From assembly GCF_009911595.1 (NCBI RefSeq), contig NZ_QWKG01000006.1:1-64000 (forward strand): a stretch of DNA of 64,000 bases, read 5' to 3'. Shown piece by piece: positions 25,508-36,811 of this stretch (within the stretch, counting starts at the first letter, position 1; each line of letters begins with the position of its first letter). Below the pieces are notes generated by a model. That model made no database searches, was not told the DNA's origin, and was given only the letters and a program-made list of their open reading frames with translations. Both the position numbers and the translations under genes were made by a program. This stretch comes from Colidextribacter sp. OB.20. GTDB lineage: Bacteria; Bacillota; Clostridia; Oscillospirales; Oscillospiraceae.

Positions 25508-28500
25508 TCAGCGTTCCAGATAGTTTTTCAGCATCTGGGCAACTTGGGCGCGGGTAGCCTCATTCTTGGGGCCGAGACGACCATTGCTAAAACCACAGAT
25601 GATGCCGTTTTCCACAACCCAGCGCATGGCTTCCTGTGCGTAGTCGCTGATGTCGCCTGCATCGTGGAAACCGTCCAGCTTGCCGCTAGAGGCAGGGGAG
25701 CCGGAATAACGCCAGAGCATGACCGCAAGCTGCTCACGGGTGATATTGCTGTTGGGGTTTGTGCCGTCGCTGATGCCGTTGGCGACGGCCCAGTCCATGC
25801 CCTTCTGATACCAGGTAGCACCGCCGCTAGTGTCCTCGCCGTCAAGGCGGGCCAGGACGGTCACCAGCATGGCGCGGGTCATGGGGGCGTTGGGACTGAA
25901 GGTATCCACAGAGGTGCCACTGAACAGTTCACGGGCGGAGCTGAAATACACTGCGTCCGATGCCCAGCTGGTGCTGGGGACATCAACGAACTTCTTGCTG
26001 TTGTCCACGATCTTCACTGTCACACCGTCGGGCAGAGCCACGGTCACACCGGTCTCGGTAGGAAGGGAAGTCTTGACAACTTCCTCGGTGCCATCGGCCT
26101 TGACGATGACCGCCACAGTACCGGAGGTCACATCGCTGGTGGGGATATTCACTTTCACCGTGTCTTTACTGCCTGTCTTTATGGTAACGGCGGATGCGGT
26201 CTCCGCTGTTTTAGTGACCTCCACCTGGGGAATAGGCAAAGCGATGGTTTCATCCTTCTCCTGCGCAGACGTAACTGCCTTTTCGGGTAGCTTTACCTCT
26301 GCCACCACCTTGCCCTCGGCGTCGGTAGTCACGGTGGCGGTGGTGCCGTTCTTCTGTGTCACCTTCGTCACGCTGGTGCCGTCGGGCTTTTCCACGGTCT
26401 CGGACTTGTTGCCCACTTTGTCGGTTTGGGTGGTGGTAACAGTGCCGTCCTTTTTGGTCTCCACTTTCGTCTGGGAACCGTCCGGATTTTTGGTGGTCTC
26501 GGTTACCGTGCCAGTGGTCTTGTTCTCCGTCTTGGTGGTAGTGGAGCCGTCCGGGTTCTTCTCCGTGGTCGTGATGGTGTTGCCACCGATAGAGCCATTT
26601 CCACCGCCCGAACCGCTGCTGGAGCCCCTACTGGTCCACTGGGCGTAAATCGTGGTGTTGGCAGTGAATACGGTGTCCTTCATCACCTGCGTCCCGCCGC
26701 TGGCAGCGGTAAACCAGCCGTTGAAGGTATAGCCGCTGCGGGTGGGGGTGGGCAGAAAGGCCAGTGTCTTGTCTGCTTTAGTTTCCGCACTGACCGGGGT
26801 CACTATGCCACCGTTAGCGTTGAAGGTGATAGTAAATCCAACTGTAGGCGGTACCACTGCACGCATATAGCCACAAATATCGCAAGTTGTATCCGTATCA
26901 TTATCATAGACGTGGACTCCATAGCCGCTCTTCAAACTGTTCTCCGCAATGTCACAACCATCATTGCCGCACTCATGCCAGTGGCCGTTGGTATCTTTGC
27001 TCCAAATGCTGGTATTCCATGCATGCTCATGGGTATTGGGGGTGGTATTTGTGGTAAACTTTGCAATGATGGTCACATCTTTATTTACAAGGAACCGATA
27101 TTCAACATCAGAAGAAACCATGGTATTTCCCATATACCATCCTAGGAAATTTTCGCCACTGCTGGCAATTGCAGTTACTGTTGCATACTCACCATCCTCA
27201 TAACGGCCACCACCAGTAACAGTTCCGTTTCCAGAAGCAGACACTGTTACTGTGTGATTGGAAATATCCATAGAATTAAAGTGTATTGTAGCTGACGATA
27301 AAGGATCATTGTAGTTACCAATAGAAATGTTGCTCCACTGCTCTTTGCTGCCGCCGTAATAAACATCGGTCAGAGTTTCATCTCCATGGAATGCTGCCGC
27401 TCCAATATTGGTAACGGTGTCTGGAATGGTTATACTTGTCAAACTACTACAATCAGAAAATGCACTGTCTTCAATGCTAGTAATGCCGTTCGGAATGATG
27501 GCATTTATTAACCCGCTACAACGCATGAACGCTTTTGCTGGTATAATCTCCATCCAGCCAAACTCATAACTGTAACCGCCATCAGTAGGACCAGCACTTG
27601 TTAGATTACTACAATCCCCAAATGCACTATTTCCAAAACTGGTGACACTGCTCGGGATAGTAACGTTTGTTAAAGCGCTACACTCAAAAAATGCACCTAA
27701 TCCAATAGTAGTGACACCGTCTGGAATGGTAACACTAGTCAAGTTACTGAGACCCTCAAAGGCTCTATAAGGAATTTCGTCTGTCCATCCAAATTCGTAG
27801 TCATATCCACCACCAATCGGGCCTGCTGTTGTCAGTTCTTCGCAGCCAAGAAAAGCTTCATCCCCGATCTTGGTAACGCTATCTGGAATAGTAATACTTG
27901 TTAGATAGTTACAACCTTTAAATACATAGTTTCCAATACTAGTAACTCCATCTGGAATGGTAATGCTTTTTAGGCTACTACCATTAAACGCATTTACTGG
28001 AATTGACTCTGTCCAGCCGAATTCGCAATTGTAACCTCCGCCAATAGGACCTGCACTTGTCAGATTACTGCAATCTTTGAAAACACTCATTCTTATACTT
28101 GCAACGCTACCCGGAATATTAATGCTTGTTAAATTGCTACAACCATTGAATGCGCCGCCTCCAATACTGGTGACACTGTTCGGGATAGTAATATTTGTTA
28201 AACCGCTACACTCAAAAAATGCACCTGCTCCAATAGTGGTGATACCGTTCGGGATGACAATACTTGTTAGGCTACGACATTCACTGAACGCATCATCAGG
28301 AATTTCATCTCTCCATCCAAACTGGAGATTGTAGTTACCTCCAATGGGTCCAGCACTTTTTAAATTATCGCAACGGCCAAAAACATTAAATCTTGCTATA
28401 TTTGATACACTGCTTGGTATTGTTATTTTTTTTAGTTCAAAGCAATCTGCGAACGCATCTCTCCCTATACTTTCTACGGTATTGGGAATATCTACACTTA

Positions 28501-29854
28501 TTAATTCCCAACAGCGACTGAACGCATAACTACCGATGCTGGTCGCTCCAGAATTTATAATAATTTGTTTAATATCCTGTTTGGCATAAGAGGACCATGG
28601 AGTACGATTTGATGCACTAAAGTCACTCATTGCACCGTATCCGCTGATAGTCAAAGTTCCTTTTTTATTCAAAGTCCATGTTAAATGCTCTCCACAAGAA
28701 CCACTAGCAATAATTTCTGCACCAGTTTGAGGCAATAATTCTACGCTATCAGATTTAATTGTTCCCACTCGATTGTCCCAAAAGTAGTCTGATGCGCTTT
28801 TAATCGCACCTAAAAATGCAGAAAACAAAATTGCAGGAGCTGAAGATACTGAGAAAGCCGTTGCCATCAGGGGCAAAACTGTCGAAATAAGTGAAAAAGA
28901 TATTTTATCATTTTCTAAATTATCTACTTTGGTAAGTGCATCATTTCTTTTATTTACATCTGAAACACTAACATTTATTTCACTTCGCAATTCATCCATA
29001 TCTTTCTGAATCGAATAGTAATCATATACAATATTGCTAACTGTATTAACTTTTGCAATATTATTAGAAAGGGAATCTAATTTTTCATCAGAAGATAAAA
29101 TCATTTTAATATATTTATTGCCCGTTAAGTCATTTACAATCAAAGCTCCAGTTTCTTTGTCTTTTAAATCTAAGTAAACGATGTATCTGTCATTATCTTT
29201 CCCTTCTACCACATAAGAAAATAACTGGGATAAATCTTTATATGCACCTAAAAAACTATCTAAGTCACTTCCTGTGGTCGCATCAAAGGTTTCAATTCCT
29301 ACATCAATAAAATGTTTTGATTCATCCTTAATCAATTCTGTTACGTCAATTGTTGAATTTATGGACGTAGTTGTTTGACTATTTACAGTCAGCTGCTCTG
29401 TTCCAATTCCTGCAAAGGCAATGGCATCCCAATCAACTGAATCCGTAACATATGCATCTGGCCTTTTGGGGACGTATTCTACTTGGATACTTTCAGGATT
29501 AAAGTTTTCATCATCATCAAAATAACCATTTGATATAAACGCACCTGATTGTTCATTATAAGATGTTTCCAAATATTTCTTTTCATTATCTTTTATGCTG
29601 GTAATATAAACATTTTGGATTTGATCCGTGTGGGAAAATGTCGCTGCAAATTTGTATGGTCCCTCCAGAGTGAGATTCAGGGCAGAAGAAGCATTATCAA
29701 GAATTGAGACAGCCTCCCCATCACTGTTCTGCACAGTTAATGCAGTAAGTGTAGGTTCACCTGTTGATGTTGCACTTACTGCCCAAGATGTCCGTGGCAA
29801 TAATGCAACCATCAGGCAAAATACTAGCAAGGTTGATATGAATCTTTTCTTCAT
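25508..29854 (-). CDS. BspA-like leucine-rich-repeat surface protein with SLH domains
   Basis: 1448 residues from the ATG at 29854 behind GGGGGAAG. Signal peptide 1-26 (FISTLLVFCLMVALLPRTSWA). Residues ~30-390 are an AT-rich-coded unknown domain; ~398-855 carry LRR_5 (BspA) repeats such as LTSITIPDSVTKIGDEAFLGC; ~870-930 and ~1008-1072 are InlB-type beta-grasp repeats (FNANGG ... GWF); ~1080-1200 is a Thr-rich repeat (NPDGSTTTKTE); ~1288-1448 are three SLH domains (FVDVPSTSWASDAVYF) for cell-wall attachment. BspA repeats often mediate adhesion. It is the only evident cargo of the element, and its base composition shifts sharply near 27.3 kb. Confidence 0.9.
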   Translation of the reverse strand: MKKRFISTLLVFCLMVALLPRTSWAVSATSTGEPTLTALTVQNSDGEAVSILDNASSALNLTLEGPYKFAATFSHTDQIQNVYITSIKDNEKKYLETSYNEQSGAFISNGYFDDDENFNPESIQVEYVPKRPDAYVTDSVDWDAIAFAGIGTEQLTVNSQTTTSINSTIDVTELIKDESKHFIDVGIETFDATTGSDLDSFLGAYKDLSQLFSYVVEGKDNDRYIVYLDLKDKETGALIVNDLTGNKYIKMILSSDEKLDSLSNNIAKVNTVSNIVYDYYSIQKDMDELRSEINVSVSDVNKRNDALTKVDNLENDKISFSLISTVLPLMATAFSVSSAPAILFSAFLGAIKSASDYFWDNRVGTIKSDSVELLPQTGAEIIASGSCGEHLTWTLNKKGTLTISGYGAMSDFSASNRTPWSSYAKQDIKQIIINSGATSIGSYAFSRCWELISVDIPNTVESIGRDAFADCFELKKITIPSSVSNIARFNVFGRCDNLKSAGPIGGNYNLQFGWRDEIPDDAFSECRSLTSIVIPNGITTIGAGAFFECSGLTNITIPNSVTSIGGGAFNGCSNLTSINIPGSVASIRMSVFKDCSNLTSAGPIGGGYNCEFGWTESIPVNAFNGSSLKSITIPDGVTSIGNYVFKGCNYLTSITIPDSVTKIGDEAFLGCEELTTAGPIGGGYDYEFGWTDEIPYRAFEGLSNLTSVTIPDGVTTIGLGAFFECSALTNVTIPSSVTSFGNSAFGDCSNLTSAGPTDGGYSYEFGWMEIIPAKAFMRCSGLINAIIPNGITSIEDSAFSDCSSLTSITIPDTVTNIGAAAFHGDETLTDVYYGGSKEQWSNISIGNYNDPLSSATIHFNSMDISNHTVTVSASGNGTVTGGGRYEDGEYATVTAIASSGENFLGWYMGNTMVSSDVEYRFLVNKDVTIIAKFTTNTTPNTHEHAWNTSIWSKDTNGHWHECGNDGCDIAENSLKSGYGVHVYDNDTDTTCDICGYMRAVVPPTVGFTITFNANGGIVTPVSAETKADKTLAFLPTPTRSGYTFNGWFTAASGGTQVMKDTVFTANTTIYAQWTSRGSSSGSGGGNGSIGGNTITTTEKNPDGSTTTKTENKTTGTVTETTKNPDGSQTKVETKKDGTVTTTQTDKVGNKSETVEKPDGTSVTKVTQKNGTTATVTTDAEGKVVAEVKLPEKAVTSAQEKDETIALPIPQVEVTKTAETASAVTIKTGSKDTVKVNIPTSDVTSGTVAVIVKADGTEEVVKTSLPTETGVTVALPDGVTVKIVDNSKKFVDVPSTSWASDAVYFSSARELFSGTSVDTFSPNAPMTRAMLVTVLARLDGEDTSGGATWYQKGMDWAVANGISDGTNPNSNITREQLAVMLWRYSGSPASSGKLDGFHDAGDISDYAQEAMRWVVENGIICGFSNGRLGPKNEATRAQVAQMLKNYLER

Positions 29855-29987
29855 TTTACTTCCCCCGTTCAATTTTTATAATTGTGTAAATTTCTACAAC
29901 CCAATTTTGCACCTCAAAAATCTGTGCAGACGTATTGAAAATTAGCAATTTATATGCTATTCTTTTCTTGAGCAAATTGCAAGGCAA

Positions 29988-30017
29988 ATTTACAGGAAAG
30001 TACACGTTCCTGTAAAT
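29988..30017 (-). terminator. terminator-like hairpin after the resolvase gene
   Basis: ATTTACAGGAA pairs exactly with TTCCTGTAAAT across an 8-base loop, nine bases after the resolvase stop codon. Confidence 0.55.
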
Positions 30018-30025
30018 CAGCCTGC

Positions 30026-31704
<1,679 letters not shown>

Positions 31705-31706
31705 GC

Positions 31707-31925
31707 TCAATGCTTCCTCCCTCGCTTCCGCCAGATAATGTCGTAGCCGAGTACGTCTGCCAGCTCAATCGCTTCGCTGTACCGCAGGGTGCCGCGCTTG
31801 AGCTTGTCCGAAAGATTTGGAACGCTGGCGCTCCAGCCGTGGACTACCGCCAGTGTCCGTACTACCTCGCTCATGGTCGTGCCTTCCTGCACGATATGCG
31901 CCTTGATCTCGTTTCGTATGTTCAT
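31707..31925 (-). CDS. small HTH-like element protein
   Basis: 72 residues (MNIRNEIKAHIVQEGTTMSE start; YSEAIELADVLGYDIIWRKR end). The helix pattern resembles a single XRE-like HTH common in clostridial integrative elements, where it is often mislabelled as an oxidoreductase. It precedes the ParB-like gene with overlapping stop/start and is probably a regulator. Confidence 0.6.
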   Translation of the reverse strand: MNIRNEIKAHIVQEGTTMSEVVRTLAVVHGWSASVPNLSDKLKRGTLRYSEAIELADVLGYDIIWRKRGRKH

Positions 31926-32066
31926 TCTGCGTTTTCTCCTAACTTTTAGTATGATTGCCGTTCTTGCTTGAAACCCGTTCCTGCCCCTGGCTCTCAGCGG
32001 CGTTTTGTTCCCGTTGGTACGCTCATATCATCGCATACTTCGCAGGGGAGCATATCCGTTTCAGAC

Positions 32067-32108
32067 GGTCATGCGGTTGTCAAGGTGCCTGGGTATTTCC
32101 GCATGACC
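32067..32108. promoter_or_regulatory. 10-bp inverted repeat in the divergent regulator gap
   Basis: GGTCATGCGG (32067-32076) and CCGCATGACC (32099-32108) with a 22-base centre. It lies in the 355-base gap between the small HTH gene and the divergent XRE gene; the rest of that gap shows no gene. A likely operator for either regulator or for the ParB-like protein. Confidence 0.55.
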
Positions 32109-32280
32109 TATCATACTAAAATTTTTCGCCCTCTCCCGTATATCCAAGAGGTAGGAAATCGGACCCAAAACGGGCAAATTTCCACGCTCTTGGAAATCTG
32201 TCTGTAAACTTCATAATTCGATGGATTATTGCCCTTTTCTGTGCTATAATTTGTCTGTAAAAGGCGAAGGAGGCATTGTG

Positions 32281-33129
32281 ATGGACGATATGATCCTTAC
32301 GATTACGGAGCGTCTGAAGGATTTGCGGAAGAAGCGCGGCCTCACCCTGGAGGCATTGGCGGAGGCCACCAAAATTTCAAGGTCCGCTCTTGGCACATAT
32401 GAGACTGGCGACTTCAAGGACATAAGCCCTTTCAGCATCGTGAAACTGGCGGAGTTTTACGGCGTGACCACGGATTACCTCATGGGCGTGAGCAATCTGG
32501 AAAAAGAGGCTGACGCAGAGGTACACGACCTGCGCTTGACCAACGAGGCTCTGAACGTGTTGAAAAGCGGGCGCTTCAGCGTGAAACTGTTATCCGAGGT
32601 CATTTGCCACGGAGGTTTCCCCCGGCTTATGACGGATATGGAGATTTTTGTTGACCGTATCGCCAGTATGGAGATCGACAATCTGAACTGTTTTATGGGA
32701 ACAATGCGGAGCACCGTGCAGGCTCAGTATCAACCTGACGAAAATGAATCGCTATACCACACTTTTGATTTGGCGAGGATTCCTGGGGATGAATACATCA
32801 GCTTCGTCCTTCGGGATGATTTGACGAATATTCTGCGGGACATACGCGAAGGCCATCCAGCGGACCCCAGGGATAAAACAGCCGTATCCCCATTTGCGGT
32901 CATAGATGAGTTTCAAAAAAAGGTCCAGTCTGTCATCGAGGGAAAAGGAAGTCCGGCGGAACAGGCCGCGAAGGTGTATCTGGCCGCATGGGGTATTGAC
33001 TACGATGACCTGACGCCGGAAGAATTTGTGGTGCTGATTGGGATATTGGAAAAGTCCAAGTTAAAGGAGAACAGCATTAGCCAGAGAGGTAAGAAACGGC
33101 CCTTACCACAAAAAAAGCGCAAAAAATAA
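32281..33129 (+). CDS. XRE-family transcriptional regulator of the element
   Basis: 282 residues; AAGGAGG is seven bases before the ATG at 32281, and a TATAAT box lies at 32245-32250. Residues 5-65 form an XRE HTH (ERLKDLRKKRGLTLEALAEA, ISRSALGTYETGDFK). The remaining ~215 residues have no domain I recognise and end in a basic tail. Transcribed away from the mobilisation genes at the right edge, as element repressors often are. Confidence 0.8.
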   Translation: MDDMILTITERLKDLRKKRGLTLEALAEATKISRSALGTYETGDFKDISPFSIVKLAEFYGVTTDYLMGVSNLEKEADAEVHDLRLTNEALNVLKSGRFSVKLLSEVICHGGFPRLMTDMEIFVDRIASMEIDNLNCFMGTMRSTVQAQYQPDENESLYHTFDLARIPGDEYISFVLRDDLTNILRDIREGHPADPRDKTAVSPFAVIDEFQKKVQSVIEGKGSPAEQAAKVYLAAWGIDYDDLTPEEFVVLIGILEKSKLKENSISQRGKKRPLPQKKRKK

Positions 33130-33130
33130 A

Positions 33131-33172
33131 GAGCGTGCCTGTCTCAGCTTCCAGGCTGAACCAGGCACACTC
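33131..33172 (+). terminator. intrinsic terminator of the XRE gene
   Basis: GAGCGTGCCTG pairs with CAGGCACACTC (one mismatch) around an inner AGC/GCT. Confidence 0.65.
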
Positions 33173-33410
33173 TTCGTAATTCTGCAATTCAACATATCAT
33201 CAGGCGCGGTAAGGCTTGTCCACTTCGGGACAGGGAAAAAGCAACAATTTGATCTGGAAAACGCAAAATGGGCGGAGAATGGAATTTTATCCATCCTCCG
33301 CCCGTCTTTCGCGCCCAATCCTGACTGACAGATGCCGTAATCGTAATTTTTTCGGATTACTGTCTTACGGACACCCATCTAATCCTCCGGGGTGTTCTTT
33401 TCTGCATGTT

Positions 33411-33437
33411 TTAGCACTTGCTTCTTTTAAGTGCTAA
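33411..33437. promoter_or_regulatory. CIRCE-like element 1 upstream of clpB
   Basis: TTAGCACTT, 9-base spacer, AAGTGCTAA: the HrcA operator with one symmetric change from TTAGCACTC-N9-GAGTGCTAA. It lies 351 bases before clpB. From 33173 to 33410 no gene or clear signal is seen apart from a weak hairpin. Confidence 0.75.
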
Positions 33438-33490
33438 TATTTACAATTTTTACTGGCAGCTCAAAAGGCCCGCCGTGTATTTGCCTGATT

Positions 33491-33521
33491 CGGCGGCGCG
33501 CCGAGGTCGTCGCGCCCTACA
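33491..33521. repeat. dispersed repeat, family A (half unit), between the CIRCE elements
   Basis: CGGCGGCGCGCCGAGG followed by TCGTCGCGCCCTACA. A diverged family-B-like stretch (CTGACAGCTCC ... GGGGAAAAGGAGCC) follows to about 33645. Confidence 0.7.
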
Positions 33522-33663
33522 AACAAGAAATACGGTCCTCAGTCAGCCGGCCGCTGACAGCTCCTTTCACTGCGCAGCTGTTGGCGGCTTTGCCGCCTTA
33601 CGGATGCGGCGTCTCCCTTTCGGGGAAAAGGAGCCTTTAGGATGGAAACCTTTGGGACACTTT

Positions 33664-33701
33664 TTCACACGTAATTAGCACTTACATAATATGAGTGCTA
33701 A
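33664..33701 (+). promoter_or_regulatory. clpB promoter with CIRCE element 2
   Basis: TTCACA (33664-33669), 17-base spacer, TAATAT (33687-33692). TTAGCACTT-N9-GAGTGCTAA (33675-33701) overlaps the -10 region. HrcA bound here would block initiation until heat shock. Confidence 0.88.
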
Positions 33702-33787
33702 AAATTCACACTCTGTTCATGAAATATCCGGCGGGCCGGCCTATACTACAACCATACCGCAAACCGTTCCATGAAAGGAGTGTTTTT

Positions 33788-36382
33788 ATGAACATGAATC
33801 AGTTTACCCAAAAATCCCTGGCCGCCATTCAGGGGGCCCAGGACATCGCCCTGGAGCACGGCAATCAGCAGATCGAGCAGCCCCACCTGCTGCTGGCCCT
33901 GGTGGGGGACGGGGAGGGCTTTATCCCCCAGCTGCTCACCGCCATGGGCATGACCGTCCCCAGCTTTGAGGCGGCGGTGGGGGCGGAGGTGGACAAGCTG
34001 CCCAAGGTGTCCGGTTCCGGGCGGGAGAGCGGCAAGGTGTACGTCTCCCAGGACGTGGACCGGGCCCTCCAGGGGGCCGGGCAGGAGGCCCAGGCCATGA
34101 GGGACGAGTACATCTCGGTGGAGCACATCCTCTTAGGGCTCCTGGCCCACCCCAATACCGCCTTGAAGGAGCTCTTCCGCACCTACCGCCTGGAAAAGGA
34201 GGCTGTCATGCAGGCCCTGGCCCAGGTGCGGGGGAGCCAGCGGGTCACCTCCGACAACCCGGAGGAGACCTACAACGCCCTGAAAAAGTACGGCTCCGAC
34301 CTGGTGGAGCGGGCCCGGCAGAACAAGCTGGACCCGGTGATCGGCCGGGACGACGAAATTCGGAATGTGATCCGCATCCTGTCCCGCAAGACCAAAAACA
34401 ACCCTGTCCTCATCGGCGAGCCCGGTGTGGGCAAAACCGCCATCGCCGAGGGGCTGGCTCAGCGGATTGTCAAGGGGGACGTGCCCGCCTCCCTGAGGGA
34501 GAAGACCGTCTTCTCCCTGGACATGGGGGCCCTTATCGCGGGGGCCAAGTACCGGGGGGAGTTTGAGGAGCGGCTGAAGGCCGTCCTTAACGAGGTGAAG
34601 AAGTCGGAGGGGCGGATTATCCTCTTCATCGACGAGCTGCACACCATTGTGGGCGCCGGCAAGACCGAGGGCTCTATGGATGCGGGCAACCTGTTAAAAC
34701 CCCTGCTGGCCCGGGGGGAGCTGCACTGCATCGGGGCCACCACCCTCAACGAGTACCGGCAGTATATCGAAAAAGACGCCGCCCTGGAGCGCCGGTTCCA
34801 GCCCGTCATGGTGAACGAGCCCAGTGTGGAGGACGCCATCGCCATCCTGCGGGGCCTGAAGGAGCGGTATGAGGTCTTCCACGGGGTAAAAATCACCGAC
34901 GGGGCCATCATCGCCGCCGCCACCCTGTCCAACCGCTATATCTCCGACCGCTTCCTCCCCGACAAGGCCATCGACCTGGTGGACGAGGCCTGCGCCATGA
35001 TCCGCACCGAGATGGACTCCATGCCCACCGAGCTGGATGTGATCCGGCGGAAGATTATCCAGCACGAGATTGAGGAGGCCGCCCTGAAAAAGGAGACCGA
35101 CAAGCTGTCCCAGGAGCATCTGGCGGAAATCCAGAAGGAGCTGTCCGACATGCGGGACGACTTCAACGCCAAGAAAGCCCAGTGGGACAACGAGAAGGGG
35201 GCCATCGGCAAGGTCCAGAAGCTGCGGGAGGACCTGGAGGGGGCCAACGCCGAGCTGGAAAAGGCCCAGCGGGAGTACGACCTGGAGAAGGCCGCGGAGT
35301 TGCAATATGGCCGCATCCCCGAGCTGCGCCGTGCGCTGGAGGCGGAGGAGTCGGTCGCCAACGAGGGCAAGGCCCGCTCCCTCCTCCGGGACAAGGTGAC
35401 CGAGGAGGAGATCGCCCGGATCATCCAGCGGTGGACCGGCATTCCGGTATCCCGTCTGATGGAGGGGGAGCGGGAGAAGCTGCTCCACCTGGAGGATATC
35501 CTCCACCGGCGGGTGGTGGGACAGGACGAGGCCGTGCGGCTGGTGAGCGAGGCCATCCTCCGCTCCCGGGCGGGCATCGCCGACCCGGATAAGCCCATCG
35601 GCTCCTTCCTCTTCCTGGGGCCCACCGGCGTAGGCAAGACCGAGCTGGCAAAAACCCTGGCCGAGGCCCTCTTCGACAGCGAGAAGAACCTGGTCCGCAT
35701 CGACATGTCCGAGTATATGGAAAAATTCTCCGTCTCCCGGCTCATCGGGGCCCCTCCGGGGTACGTGGGTTATGAGGAGGGCGGCCAGCTCACCGAAGCA
35801 GTCAGGAGAAAACCCTACAGCGTGGTCCTCTTCGACGAGGTGGAGAAGGCCCACCCGGACGTGTTCAACGTGCTGCTCCAGGTGCTGGACGACGGCCGGA
35901 TCACCGACAGCCAGGGGCGGACGGTGGACTTCAAGAACACCATCCTCATCCTGACCTCCAACCTGGGCAGCCAGGCCCTTCTGGACGGCATCACTGAGGA
36001 CGGCGAAATCAGCCGGACCGCCCGGGACCAGGTGAGCGAGCTGCTCAAGCGGTCCTTCCGCCCGGAGTTCCTCAACCGGCTGGACGAGATCGTCTTTTAC
36101 AAGCCCCTGACCAAGGAGAACATCACCCACATCGTCGATTTGCTGGTGGCTGATCTGAACCGGCGGCTGGCGGATAAGCAGCTGGCCGTGACCCTCACCC
36201 CCGCCGCCAAGTCGGAGATCATCGACGCGGCCTACGACCCCATCTACGGGGCCCGGCCCCTGCGCCGGTATCTCCAGCACACGGTGGAGACCCTCATCGG
36301 ACGGAAGATCATCGCCGACCAGGTGGAGCCCGGCGCCGGCCTTATGGTGGATGTGGAGAACGGGCAACTGACCGTGCTGTAA
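33788..36382 (+). CDS. clpB: ATP-dependent disaggregase ClpB
   Basis: 864 residues, the usual ClpB length, starting at the ATG at 33788 behind AAAGGAG. Order: Clp N-domain (1-145), AAA-1 (GEPGVGKT about 210, [10 protein letters not shown]), a long coiled middle domain (about 400-530), AAA-2 (GPTGVGKT about 612, [12 protein letters not shown]) and small C-domain. It lacks the ClpP-docking loop and works with DnaK to rescue aggregates. Control by HrcA is shown by the CIRCE at its promoter. Confidence 0.97.
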   Translation: MNMNQFTQKSLAAIQGAQDIALEHGNQQIEQPHLLLALVGDGEGFIPQLLTAMGMTVPSFEAAVGAEVDKLPKVSGSGRESGKVYVSQDVDRALQGAGQEAQAMRDEYISVEHILLGLLAHPNTALKELFRTYRLEKEAVMQALAQVRGSQRVTSDNPEETYNALKKYGSDLVERARQNKLDPVIGRDDEIRNVIRILSRKTKNNPVLIGEPGVGKTAIAEGLAQRIVKGDVPASLREKTVFSLDMGALIAGAKYRGEFEERLKAVLNEVKKSEGRIILFIDELHTIVGAGKTEGSMDAGNLLKPLLARGELHCIGATTLNEYRQYIEKDAALERRFQPVMVNEPSVEDAIAILRGLKERYEVFHGVKITDGAIIAAATLSNRYISDRFLPDKAIDLVDEACAMIRTEMDSMPTELDVIRRKIIQHEIEEAALKKETDKLSQEHLAEIQKELSDMRDDFNAKKAQWDNEKGAIGKVQKLREDLEGANAELEKAQREYDLEKAAELQYGRIPELRRALEAEESVANEGKARSLLRDKVTEEEIARIIQRWTGIPVSRLMEGEREKLLHLEDILHRRVVGQDEAVRLVSEAILRSRAGIADPDKPIGSFLFLGPTGVGKTELAKTLAEALFDSEKNLVRIDMSEYMEKFSVSRLIGAPPGYVGYEEGGQLTEAVRRKPYSVVLFDEVEKAHPDVFNVLLQVLDDGRITDSQGRTVDFKNTILILTSNLGSQALLDGITEDGEISRTARDQVSELLKRSFRPEFLNRLDEIVFYKPLTKENITHIVDLLVADLNRRLADKQLAVTLTPAAKSEIIDAAYDPIYGARPLRRYLQHTVETLIGRKIIADQVEPGAGLMVDVENGQLTVL

Positions 36383-36400
36383 AAAGGCCATGTTTCCCGC

Positions 36401-36429
36401 TTGACATTTGCCCCGCCGGATGATATGAT
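36401..36429 (+). promoter_or_regulatory. promoter of the T-box-thrS transcript
   Basis: TTGACA, 17-base spacer, TATGAT, 19 bases after the clpB stop. Confidence 0.85.
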
Positions 36430-36439
36430 GTCACCGATA

Positions 36440-36675
36440 AAATGGCTGAGAGGGAGAAGAAACCGCGTCCGTACCGTTCAGAGAGAGGCCCGCACCGCTG
36501 AAAGGGCCTTACGGAGCACGGCGGCCGTACCACTCCTGAGCCGCCCGGGAGGACCGGGCCGGGACCTTCCCGTTATAGAAGGACACAAGTGCGCCGCAGG
36601 GCGAACTAGGGTGGAACCGTGGGACGTATCGCACGCCTCACCCCTGGAATCAACAGGGGTGAGGCGTTTTTGTTT
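36440..36675 (+). promoter_or_regulatory. T-box leader (threonine)
   Basis: The T-box sequence AGGGTGGAACCGTG is at 36608-36621; its UGGA would pair with the UCCA end of uncharged tRNA-Thr. The terminator GCCTCACCCCTG/CAGGGGTGAGGC (36635-36665) followed by GTTTTT comes next. A stem I with AGAGAG and a candidate ACC specifier at 36473-36475 lies upstream; the specifier is inferred from the downstream gene. Confidence 0.92.
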
Positions 36676-36704
36676 TGCCCCGAACATCCGATCAATGCGA
36701 TTTA

Positions 36705-36779
36705 TGTAGGGCGCGACGACCCCGGCGCGCCGTCAGCGAGGAGCCCTATGGGCGGCGGGCCGAGTCGTCCCGCCCTACA
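36705..36779. repeat. dispersed repeat, family A, between T-box and thrS
   Basis: TGTAGGGCGCGACGACCCC and its inverted partner GGCCGAGTCGTCCCGCCC flank a short centre, inside the transcript. Confidence 0.85.
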
Positions 36780-36811
36780 GACCGCATGGACAACACAGGG
36801 AGGTAATCACA

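Noticed and set aside
33418-33678. Open frame between the two CIRCE elements
   Set aside because: It consists of dispersed repeat sequence and has no ribosome site.
36401-36709. Open frame across the T-box leader
   Set aside because: The DNA is explained by the T-box and its terminator.
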